From Streptomyces aculeolatus (GTDB lineage: Bacteria > Actinomycetota > Actinomycetes > Streptomycetales > Streptomycetaceae): a DNA stretch of 64,000 nucleotides. Where the stretch lies: contig NZ_JAINRD010000028.1 in NCBI RefSeq assembly GCF_020400605.1, forward strand, positions 57,594 through 121,593. The letters run 5' to 3'. Within the stretch, counting starts at the first letter, position 1. Each line of letters starts with the position of its first letter. Shown piece by piece: positions 41,887 to 49,511 of this stretch. The position numbers were made by a program, and so were the translations under genes. The notes below the pieces were generated by a model. It searched no databases, was not told where the DNA came from, and worked only from the letters and a program-made list of their open reading frames with translations.

Positions 41887-43326
41887 GTGCCTTCCCCGTC
41901 CGTGAAGCGCCCGCGCTGGGGTCTGCGGATCGCAACTGTGCTCTCCCTGCTGCTGCTGGCCACCGGCGGGGCCGGGTACTTCATGCTCAGCTCCATCGGC
42001 TCCAACATCCACCGGGTCGACGCCTTCGGCGGGATCTCCGACCGGCCCCGGGAGGGCCACGGGCTCAACTTCCTCGTCGCCGGCGTCGACCGGCGCGACA
42101 GCGTGAGCGAGGAGGAGCGCCGCAAGTACCGCCTCGGCGGTGCGCCGTGCAACTGCACGGACGCGCTGATGCTCGTCCACCTGTCGAGGGACCGCGGGCG
42201 CGCGAGCGTGGTCAGCATCCCCCGCGACAGCTACATCGAGCTGCCGCCGCACACCAACCGCGCCCTCGGCGAGCGGCGCACCGCGCACCCGGCGAAGGTC
42301 AACGCGGCGTACACCCACGGCGGCCCGCCGCTGACCGTGCGCGCCGTGGAGAAGCTGTCCGGCGTGCACATCGACCACTACGTGGAGATCGACTTCGCGG
42401 CGTTCATGAAGACGGTGGACGTGGTCGGGGGCGTGCAGGTGTGCACGCAGCGCCCGCTGCGCGACAAGTACTCCGGTCTCGACCTGCCCGCCGGCACCAG
42501 CAGCCTCGACGGCGGCGAGGCGCTGGCGTACGTACGCGCCCGGCATCTGGACGGCGCGTCCGACATGGGCCGGATGAAGCGCCAGCAGCGCTTCCTGGCC
42601 GCCGTCATCGACAAGCTCACCGGCACCAGCGGCCTGATGAACCCGCTGCGCTTCCGCGAGGTCGGCTCGACGCTCCTCGGCTCGGTGCGCACGGACGCCT
42701 CACTGGACACCGGGGCGGTCTTCGCGCTCGGCAAGGCGCTGCACGGGTTCTCGCCCGGCTCGTCGGAGTTCGCGACGGTGCCGGTGGCGGACATGGACTA
42801 CGAGGTGCCCGGCCTCGGCACGACGGTGAAGTGGAACGAGGAGCGGGCCCGGCGCCTCTTCGACAGGCTGCGCGAGGACCGGCCGCTCAAGGGGCGGGAC
42901 GGCGGCGCGGACGGCGGGAAGGAAGGCCGGAAGGGAAAGGGGGAGGGCGGGGCGACGCCCGTGGAGGTGCCGCCGGAGCGGGTCCGGGTGCAGGTGGCGA
43001 ACGGCACCGCACAGGACGGCCTCGGCGGCCGGGTGGACCGGTCGCTGGCGCGCACCGGCTTCGCCACGACCGGGGCCCCCACGACGGCGGAGCGGACGGG
43101 CCGCACGGTCATCACGTACGACCCGGAGTGGGACCGCTCCGCCCGCTCCCTGGCCGCCGCGCTCCCGCACGCGAAGCTGAGCCCGGACCGCGGCCACGGC
43201 GCGGTGATGACGGTCACACTGGGCACGGACCACGAGAAGGTCCACCGCGTACGGCCCGCGGACCCGATCCTGGACGGCGCGGACGTCTGGTCGGCGGTCA
43301 GCGGCGACGAGGTCCTCTGTACATAG
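41887..43326 (+). CDS. LCP-family protein with LytR_C domain (LCP 5)
   Basis: 479 residues from GTG 41887, with GGAGG 10 bases upstream. A very short cytoplasmic tail, then the membrane segment (residues 13-33). LCP motifs: NFLVAGVDRRDS, CTDALMLVHLS, SIPRDSYIELP, HYVEIDFAAFMKTVDVVGGVQ and DMGRMKRQQRFL. A Lys/Gly-rich linker (near 340-355) leads to LytR_C (VQVANGTAQDG). The Cys-Asn-Cys before TDALM is unusual among the six paralogues. Confidence 0.92.
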   Translation: MPSPSVKRPRWGLRIATVLSLLLLATGGAGYFMLSSIGSNIHRVDAFGGISDRPREGHGLNFLVAGVDRRDSVSEEERRKYRLGGAPCNCTDALMLVHLSRDRGRASVVSIPRDSYIELPPHTNRALGERRTAHPAKVNAAYTHGGPPLTVRAVEKLSGVHIDHYVEIDFAAFMKTVDVVGGVQVCTQRPLRDKYSGLDLPAGTSSLDGGEALAYVRARHLDGASDMGRMKRQQRFLAAVIDKLTGTSGLMNPLRFREVGSTLLGSVRTDASLDTGAVFALGKALHGFSPGSSEFATVPVADMDYEVPGLGTTVKWNEERARRLFDRLREDRPLKGRDGGADGGKEGRKGKGEGGATPVEVPPERVRVQVANGTAQDGLGGRVDRSLARTGFATTGAPTTAERTGRTVITYDPEWDRSARSLAAALPHAKLSPDRGHGAVMTVTLGTDHEKVHRVRPADPILDGADVWSAVSGDEVLCT

Positions 43327-43390
43327 GACCCCGCTGTACACGGGCCCCGCCTGCGCAGGCAGCGGCAGCCTCCGCCCCGTACACCCGCCG

Positions 43391-43921
43391 TCAGGCGCTC
43401 TCGCGGCGCTCTCTGAGGTTCTTGATCGCGCGCCGGCGGGCCAGCCGGTGGGTGCGCCGGATCTGCGCCTCCTGGCAGCGCCGCTCGTCGCGCTCCGTCT
43501 CCGGCGCCACGGGCGCCACCGGGCGGGGGCGGCCCTCGTCGTCGACCGCGGCGAAGACCAGGTAGGCGCTCGCGACCTGCTTCGCGGGCGTCGACTCGTT
43601 CCACCGCTCCGCCATCACCCGCACCCCGACCTCCATCGAGGTCCGCCCGGTCCAGTTGACCTGCGCCAGGACGTGCACCAGGTCCCCGATCCGCACCGGC
43701 TCCAGGAACACCATCTCGTCCATCGACGCGGTCACCGCGGGCCCGCCGCTGTGCCGCCCCGCGACCGCCCCGGCCACGTCGTCGACCAGCTTCATGATCA
43801 CGCCGCCGTGCACGGTGCCGAGGAGGTTCGCGTCGTTCGCCGTCATGATCGACGACAACGTGGTGCGGGAGGCCGAGGTGGGCTTCGCCGCACCCGCCGC
43901 CGGGCGTGCCTGATCGTTCAT
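43391..43921 (-). CDS. Acyl-CoA thioesterase (hotdog fold)
   Basis: 176 residues from ATG 43921; no clear Shine-Dalgarno sequence. Hotdog fold: NLLGTVHGGVIMKLVDDVAG with the catalytic-type Asp, and MDEMVFLEPVRIGDLVHVLA. It resembles YciA/acyl-CoA hydrolase type II, cleaving medium- to long-chain acyl-CoA. The C-terminal 30 residues are Arg/Glu-rich, an extension beyond the domain. It is convergent with LCP 5 and divergent from LCP 6. Confidence 0.88.
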   Translation of the reverse strand: MNDQARPAAGAAKPTSASRTTLSSIMTANDANLLGTVHGGVIMKLVDDVAGAVAGRHSGGPAVTASMDEMVFLEPVRIGDLVHVLAQVNWTGRTSMEVGVRVMAERWNESTPAKQVASAYLVFAAVDDEGRPRPVAPVAPETERDERRCQEAQIRRTHRLARRRAIKNLRERRESA

Positions 43922-44028
43922 GTGTGTCACTGTATGCGGCGCGCCGCTTTGCATCAGAACCGCTACAAGCCCGGCCCGATTCGGAACCCCCCTTCAGGTC
44001 GGACGGGCGGGCAGGGCACACTTCCCGC

Positions 44029-45291
44029 ATGAATGACTGGCCCGAGGGATGGACTGCAGACAGCCGGGACCGGTACGGGCGCGGCAGCCGCGCGTCCGAT
44101 CCGGAGCCCCACCGCGTCATGCCCGTCGTGGGCGGCGGCGGGGTGCCGCCGCAGCGTTCCCAGGGCTACGACGACGACCGCGGACCGTACGACGACGGCT
44201 ACAACCAGGGGCAGGTCTACCGCAGCGGCGGCGGCGACCCCAACGGCCCGTACGGCGGCGACGACGGCGGCGACCGCCGGGCCTCCGGCTACGGCAAGCC
44301 GCCGCCGAACTGGCGCAAGCGGATCAAGATCGGCGCCATCGTCGCGCTCGTCATCCTCATAGTCGTGCCCGTCGCCACGTACTTCTGGGCGGACTCCAAG
44401 CTGCGCCGCGAGGTGGACCTCAGCAAGGTCGAGGACCGCCCCGGCGACACCGGGGGCACGAACTACCTCATCGTCGGCTCCGACAGCCGCGAGGGCCTGT
44501 CGAAGGAGCGGCAGGACGAGCTGCACACCGGCTCCGTCGAGGGCAAGCGCACCGACTCGATGATGATCCTGCACACCGGTGACAACGGGAACACGATGGT
44601 CAGCCTCCCGCGCGACTGGATGGTCACCATCCCGTCCTTCACCGGCTCGGAGACCGGCAACCGCATCCCGGAGCAGACGCAGAAGATCAACGCCGCGTAC
44701 GCCATCGAGGGCCCGGAGCTGCTGGTCCGCACGGTCGAGTACAACACCGGCCTGAAGATCGACCACTACGCCGAGATCGGCTTCGGCGGCTTCGCCAACA
44801 TCGTCGACGAGCTGGGCGGCGTCGAGATGTGCTTCGACGAGGCGGTCAAGGACAAGAACTCCGGCGCCGACTTCGAGAAGGGCTGCCAGGACCTCAACGG
44901 CGCCGAGGCGCTGGCCTTCGTCCGCAACCGCTACGCGCTGCCGGGCGGCGACCTGGACCGGACGAAGAACCAGCAGAAGCTGCTGTCGAAGCTCGCCAGC
45001 GAGTCGGCGAAGATCACGACGGTCATGAACCCGTTCAAGCTCTACCCGACGATGGGCGCCGGCCTGGACTCGCTGATCGTCGACAAGGACATGAGCCTGT
45101 TCAACGTGCTGCAGATGTTCTGGGCCATGAAGGGCGTCTCCGGCGGCGACGGGAAGTCGATGAACCTGCCGGTCGTCTCCGGCGGCACCGACCCGCGGCT
45201 CGGCTCCGTGCAGAAGTGGGACGAGCCGAAGGCCAAGCAGCTTTTCGAGCAGCTCAAGAACGACGACAAGGTCACCGTGTCGGCCGACTGA
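44029..45291 (+). CDS. LCP-family protein (LCP 6)
   Basis: 420 residues. A Gly/Asp/Tyr-rich tail (1-95) precedes the membrane segment near 98-118. LCP motifs: NYLIVGSDSREGL, RTDSMMILHTG, SLPRDWMVTIPSF, HYAEIGFGGFANIVDELGGVE and DLDRTKNQQKLL. No LytR_C. The core differs from LCP 1 mainly in the tail. A strong terminator follows. Confidence 0.92.
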   Translation: MNDWPEGWTADSRDRYGRGSRASDPEPHRVMPVVGGGGVPPQRSQGYDDDRGPYDDGYNQGQVYRSGGGDPNGPYGGDDGGDRRASGYGKPPPNWRKRIKIGAIVALVILIVVPVATYFWADSKLRREVDLSKVEDRPGDTGGTNYLIVGSDSREGLSKERQDELHTGSVEGKRTDSMMILHTGDNGNTMVSLPRDWMVTIPSFTGSETGNRIPEQTQKINAAYAIEGPELLVRTVEYNTGLKIDHYAEIGFGGFANIVDELGGVEMCFDEAVKDKNSGADFEKGCQDLNGAEALAFVRNRYALPGGDLDRTKNQQKLLSKLASESAKITTVMNPFKLYPTMGAGLDSLIVDKDMSLFNVLQMFWAMKGVSGGDGKSMNLPVVSGGTDPRLGSVQKWDEPKAKQLFEQLKNDDKVTVSAD

Positions 45292-45323
45292 AGCGCCGGC
45301 CAACCGAGCAGATTGATCAGTCG

Positions 45324-45360
45324 GACGGGACGCCGGCCCGCGGTGGGCCGGGGTCCCGTC
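45324..45360. terminator. Bidirectional terminator between LCP 6 and fbiB
   Basis: Long GC-rich arms (about 16 bp with one mismatch, 45324-45339 and 45345-45360) with a 5-base loop between convergent genes. Confidence 0.75.
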
Positions 45361-45418
45361 GTCGTTCGCCGCCGGGGCGCGCCGCGCTCGGCGCACCCCC
45401 TGCTAGGCCTTCCACGGC

Positions 45419-46843
45419 TCAGCGCACCACCGTGAACGTGTCGGCGGCCCGCGGCGGGCGCTGCCGCGGCGGGGCCGCCGCGTGGCCCACGGCCACCGCG
45501 CCCATGGGGTCCCAGTCCGCCGGCAGGTCCAGCACCTCGCGGACCACGTCCCGGCAGAACATCGTGGACGACACCCACGCCGAGCCCAGCCCCTCGCCGG
45601 CCAGCGCGACGAGGAAGTTCTGCACCCCGGCGCCCGTGGCGACGACGAACATCTCGCGCTCGGCGGCGTTGCGCCGGTCGTCGGGGTAGGTGTGCGAGCC
45701 GTCCATCACCAGGCAGGGCACCACGAGGTACGGGGCCTTGCGCAGCACGTCGCCGCGGCGGATCCGCTTGGCGACGGACTCCTCCGTGTAGTTGCTCAGC
45801 TCCCGCAGGTCCCGGATCCACGCCTCGCGCATCGCGTCCAGCAGCTCCGTCCGCGCCGCCTCGGACTCCAGCAGCACGAACCGCCACGGCGTCGTGTGGT
45901 GCGGCGCCGGCGCCGTCACCGCGGCGGCCACGGCCCGCCGCACGGCCGCCGGGTCGACGGGCTCGGCGGTGAACTCGCGCACCGTGCGCCGCTGCGTCAC
46001 GGCCTCGCGGACCGCCTCCGAGGTGCCGAGGCGGAACATGTCCTCGACCGGCTCCCGCACCAGCGCGCGGGCGCCCGGCCCGTCGTCCTCGCCCGCCGGG
46101 GCGACGAGCTGCTGCAGCCCGCTGAGCACCGCCACCGGCAGCCCGTCGGCCTTGCCCTTGACCAGTTCGCCGGCGGCGGCAAGTTCGTCGGCCGCGGCGA
46201 CGATGGTGCCCTCCAGGGCGTTGCCGAAGGTGTCGGGGGCGCCGCGCAGGTCGTCCAGCACCCGGACGCCGGCGGCGCCGATGGCGACGTCGGTGACGCC
46301 GTTGCGCCAGGGGCGGCCGAAGGTGTCGGTGACCAGGACGCCGACGTTGACACCGAGCGCGGCGCGCACGCCGGCGCGCAGCGCGCGGGCGGAGGCGTCG
46401 GAGTCCTCGGGGAGCAACAGGACCGTGCCGGCGGGTGTGTTGGAGGCGTCCACGCCGGCGGCGGCCATCACCAGGCCGTGCCGGGTCTCGACGATCCGCA
46501 GCGGCCCGCGGCGGGCGACGAGGCGCACGGCCTCCTCGTCGATGGCGGTCTCCCGGTCGCCCGGTACGGCGGTCTGCCGCACGCGGCCCTCCGCCTTGCT
46601 GACCACCTTGGAGGTGACGATCAGGATGTCGCCGTCGGCGAGCGGCGGGCCGGCGAGGCCGGGCGCGGCTGCGGCGACCAGCTTGGCCAGGTCGTCGCCG
46701 GGGCGGACCTCGGGGATGCCGGGCAGGGCCCGTACGCGGAACTCCGGGGCCGCCGCCGCGCCGCCCGCGTCCGCCGCGGCGGTGGCCGGGCCGGCTGCCG
46801 TGTCCGTCCGCGTGCCGGTGCCCGCACCCGTGTCCGCCGTCAT
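45419..46843 (-). CDS. fbiB: Bifunctional F420:L-glutamate ligase / FMN-dependent reductase
   Basis: 474 residues. The first 250 residues are the CofE-type gamma-glutamyl ligase that adds glutamates to F420 (ILIVTSKVVSKAEGRV, GVLVTDTFGRPWRNGVTDVAIG). The last 200 form a nitroreductase-fold domain (RRTVREFTAEPVD, TPWRFVLLES) that reduces dehydro-F420-0 in actinobacteria. It overlaps fbiA by 4 bases, and the pair is co-transcribed. An Ala/Thr-rich N-terminal 30 residues is probably disordered. Confidence 0.95.
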   Translation of the reverse strand: MTADTGAGTGTRTDTAAGPATAAADAGGAAAAPEFRVRALPGIPEVRPGDDLAKLVAAAAPGLAGPPLADGDILIVTSKVVSKAEGRVRQTAVPGDRETAIDEEAVRLVARRGPLRIVETRHGLVMAAAGVDASNTPAGTVLLLPEDSDASARALRAGVRAALGVNVGVLVTDTFGRPWRNGVTDVAIGAAGVRVLDDLRGAPDTFGNALEGTIVAAADELAAAGELVKGKADGLPVAVLSGLQQLVAPAGEDDGPGARALVREPVEDMFRLGTSEAVREAVTQRRTVREFTAEPVDPAAVRRAVAAAVTAPAPHHTTPWRFVLLESEAARTELLDAMREAWIRDLRELSNYTEESVAKRIRRGDVLRKAPYLVVPCLVMDGSHTYPDDRRNAAEREMFVVATGAGVQNFLVALAGEGLGSAWVSSTMFCRDVVREVLDLPADWDPMGAVAVGHAAAPPRQRPPRAADTFTVVR

Positions 46844-47796
46844 GCCCGTACCTCCTGAGCCAGCTCCAGCGCCGCCGCGGCCATCCGCGCCGTCGCGTCC
46901 GTGTCGCGCATCATCAGCGGCACCGCCCGGCAGCGGATCCCGGCGGCCTCCACGGCCGGCACCGCCGCGGCGTCCACCTCGTCGACGAGCCAGCCGTCGA
47001 TGAGCCCGGAGCCGTAGTGCAGCGCGACCGCGTCGGCGCTCGACTCGACGCCGACCGCGGCCAGCACCTTGTCCGCCATGCCGCGCACCGGGGCGCCGCC
47101 CACGATGGGGGACAGGCCCACGACGGGCACGTCAGCGTCGGCGATGGCCTCGCGGATGCCCGGCACGGCGAGGATCGTGCCGATGCTGACGACGGGGTTG
47201 GACGGCGGGAAGAGGACGACGTCGGCCTCGGCGATGGCCTCCAGCACGCCGGGCGCGGGCTTGGCCTGTTCGGCGCCGACGGGCACCACGGCGAGCGCGG
47301 GCACGGAGGCGCGCAGCCGCACCCAGTACTCCTGGAAGTGGACCGCCTTGCGCTCGCCGTCCAGCTCGACGGCGACGTGCGTCTCGACCCGGTCGTCGGT
47401 CATCGGCAGCAGCCGCACGCCCGGTTGCCAGCGGTCGCACAGCGCCTCGGTGACGGCGCTGAGCGGGAAGCCGGCGCCGAGCATCTGGGTGCGCACGATG
47501 TGGGTGGCGAAGTCGCGGTCGCCGAGCCCGAACCAGCCCGGGCCGACGCCGTACGCGGCCAGCTCCTCCTTGACGGCGAACGTCTCGCCGGCGCGGCCCC
47601 AGCCCTGCTCCTCGTGGATGCCGCCGCCGAGCGTGTACATCACGGTGTCCAGGTCGGGACAGACCTTGAGGCCGAACAGGTGGATGTCGTCGCCGGTGTT
47701 GCCGACGACGGTGACGTCCGCGTCCGGCTCTGCCTGCTTGAGGCCGCGGAGGAACCGGGCGCCGCCGATCCCGCCGGCCAGTACAACGATGCGCAT
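46840..47796 (-). CDS. fbiA: 2-phospho-L-lactate/EPPG transferase of F420 synthesis
   Basis: 318 residues. The enzyme joins the activated phospho-lactyl (or phosphoenolpyruvyl) guanylate to Fo, giving F420-0 or dehydro-F420-0. Motifs: VVLAGGIGGARFLRGL, VTVVGNTGDDIHLFGLKVCPDLDT, GWFGLGDRDFATHIVR, LFPPSNPVVSIGTILAVPGI. It is the first gene of the fbiA-fbiB operon, ahead of the whiB region as in other actinobacteria. Confidence 0.96.
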   Translation of the reverse strand: MRIVVLAGGIGGARFLRGLKQAEPDADVTVVGNTGDDIHLFGLKVCPDLDTVMYTLGGGIHEEQGWGRAGETFAVKEELAAYGVGPGWFGLGDRDFATHIVRTQMLGAGFPLSAVTEALCDRWQPGVRLLPMTDDRVETHVAVELDGERKAVHFQEYWVRLRASVPALAVVPVGAEQAKPAPGVLEAIAEADVVLFPPSNPVVSIGTILAVPGIREAIADADVPVVGLSPIVGGAPVRGMADKVLAAVGVESSADAVALHYGSGLIDGWLVDEVDAAAVPAVEAAGIRCRAVPLMMRDTDATARMAAAALELAQEVRA

Positions 47797-47820
47797 GGCG
47801 CCCAGTCTTGCAGGCCGGGC

Positions 47821-48342
47821 TCAGCCGTGGGCGGGCTCGGGCGTCCGGCGGGCGGCGCAGCACGCGACTGCTGTCCGGAGGGAGCGGTCCTCGTGCATCG
47901 GCATCTCGGTCAGGGCGGGGAAGTAGACGTGGAGGCTGACGGCTGGCGTCAGCGCGTCGTTGACGACTTCGTGGACGTACCCCGGCGCGAAGACGCGCTG
48001 CGCGCCCGGCGTGAGGGTGCGCGGGGTGTGGTTCGCGCGCTCCGTCAACTCCCCTTCCAGCACGGTGAGTACACCGGAGGAGGGGCCGTGGCCGTGCGCG
48101 CCGCTGCGCTGTCCCGGCAGCCAGCTCAGCAGCCACACCTCGTAGCCGGGGCCGGTACGCAGCCGGTGGTACCAGCGGGTGACGGGGTCGTAGTCGACCA
48201 GCGGCGCCCAGGCGTCCCGGTCGGCGGCGAGCGCGCGGGCGAGGCCGGCGAAGTCGGCGACGGTGGCGGGGTGGGCGGGCGCGGGCGGGAGCAGGTGGGG
48301 GAAGGCGAGCGGGTCGCCGCCGATCTGGATGTCGCTGAGCAT
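47821..48342 (-). CDS. Cysteine dioxygenase family protein
   Basis: 173 residues. Cupin fold with iron ligands in GAHGHGPSSGVLTVLEGELTE and HEVVN near the second cupin motif. It should oxidise cysteine to cysteine sulfinate with oxygen and non-heme iron. It lies 24 bases upstream of fbiA and reads in the same direction, so it may share a transcript. A related thiol dioxygenase such as 3-mercaptopropionate dioxygenase is possible. Confidence 0.88.
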   Translation of the reverse strand: MLSDIQIGGDPLAFPHLLPPAPAHPATVADFAGLARALAADRDAWAPLVDYDPVTRWYHRLRTGPGYEVWLLSWLPGQRSGAHGHGPSSGVLTVLEGELTERANHTPRTLTPGAQRVFAPGYVHEVVNDALTPAVSLHVYFPALTEMPMHEDRSLRTAVACCAARRTPEPAHG

Positions 48343-48872
48343 GGGCTCGGGAGTCCTTGGCGTGTGTGGAGCGCGCGGAGTGCGGGGGTGGAGCGGCAGG
48401 AGAGGGGTGGCCTGCGGGGCAGGCAGCAGGGAGCGGAGCTGGAGCCTCAGCGGCTACAACAGCTCGGACACTCCTCGCTCGACCGGTACGGCCACGGGCC
48501 CGACATACGCATCAGCAGAGCGGATCCGGGTGGTGGTTGTCAACTGGATGTCCGGGTTGCCCGCAAGGATTCACACCTTCCGGTTGCCGGGCGTGGCGAA
48601 AGGTTTATTCACCCCGTTGTACGGAGAGACGGCGACCAACCGCAGGGCGACCATCGGGGTCGGGGTGCCGTTGTGCATCCGTGACGCGACTGTGATCTTC
48701 TTCGCTTTGCCGGGCGGGCCGCAACGACGCCGTAGCCCCGATCGTCTCCCTCGGTAGGGCGGCCTGCCGGGGTAGCGGTCTATCGGACTGTCATGGTCTT
48801 GGCCGATATGAACACTATTCACGAGGGCTTGGTGCCGCAGGGTGAATAAGAGGTCCAATAGCAGATCCCGGC
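48343..48872. other. Long intergenic region upstream of whiB
   Basis: About 530 bases with no credible gene and lower GC than the surroundings. A TATCGG...CCGATA inverted repeat lies near 48781-48807, and TGAC-N6-GTGA sits near 48681-48694, one base off the BldD consensus spacing. It probably holds whiB promoters and the cysteine dioxygenase promoter. Confidence 0.45.
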
Positions 48873-48902
48873 TTGACTGTGCCAGAGCGGCGTACCTGTA
48901 AT
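48873..48902 (+). promoter_or_regulatory. Candidate whiB promoter
   Basis: TTGACT (48873-48878), an 18-base spacer and TGTAAT (48897-48902) lie 68 bases before the whiB start. It is a good HrdB-type match. Confidence 0.55.
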
Positions 48903-48970
48903 TTCACACGTGTCCGTTCAGGCGATTCAGTAACGGCAACATCACGGGGAAGCAAAGACGAGGGGCGCAG

Positions 48971-49234
48971 ATGACCGAGCTGTTCCAGCAGGTGCTGGTC
49001 GAGGAGGCGGACGAGGAGCTCGGGTGGCAGGAGCGCGCCTTGTGCGCCCAGACCGATCCCGAGTCCTTCTTCCCGGAGAAGGGCGGATCCACGCGCGAGG
49101 CCAAGAAGGTCTGCCTCGCCTGCGAAGTCCGGTCCGAGTGCCTGGAGTACGCCCTCGCCAACGACGAGCGCTTCGGCATCTGGGGCGGCCTGTCCGAGCG
49201 CGAGCGGCGCCGCCTGAAGAAAGCCGCGCTGTAG
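48971..49234 (+). CDS. whiB: Transcriptional regulator WhiB
   Basis: 87 residues. An iron-sulfur protein that works with WhiA to switch on septation in sporulating aerial hyphae. Cluster Cys are C25, C48, C51 and C57 (VCLACEVRSEC), followed by the GIWGG turn and a basic C-terminus (ERERRRLKKAAL). The sequence is very close to the S. coelicolor WhiB as I remember it. GAGGGG precedes ATG. The long upstream region and its place before the GT2-manA island match the classical locus. Confidence 0.96.
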   Translation: MTELFQQVLVEEADEELGWQERALCAQTDPESFFPEKGGSTREAKKVCLACEVRSECLEYALANDERFGIWGGLSERERRRLKKAAL

Positions 49235-49511
49235 CCGCTGCCCGACCCGGCGCCGCAGTCGGCGCCGTAGCCGGTACCCGGTGCCCGGCACGGCGCGATC
49301 CGCAGCGGTGAGGCCGGCGCGGAAGTATTCGCGCGGGCGTGCGCCCGGCGCCCGTACGGCGTACGTGACCTCGGCGGAACCCCGCGGCGGCCAGGGGATC
49401 GTCCCGCAAGTCGCCGTGTGACGGAGGGACCCTCTAGTGTGGGGCACCGTCCACGACAGCCGCCACATTCCCGGGAGGTGACCCCGGACTCCGCAAGGGG
49501 TCCGCACCTCG

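Noticed and set aside
48681..48694. BldD operator before whiB
   Set aside because: The half-sites are separated by 6 instead of 5 bases, so it is only noted, not called.
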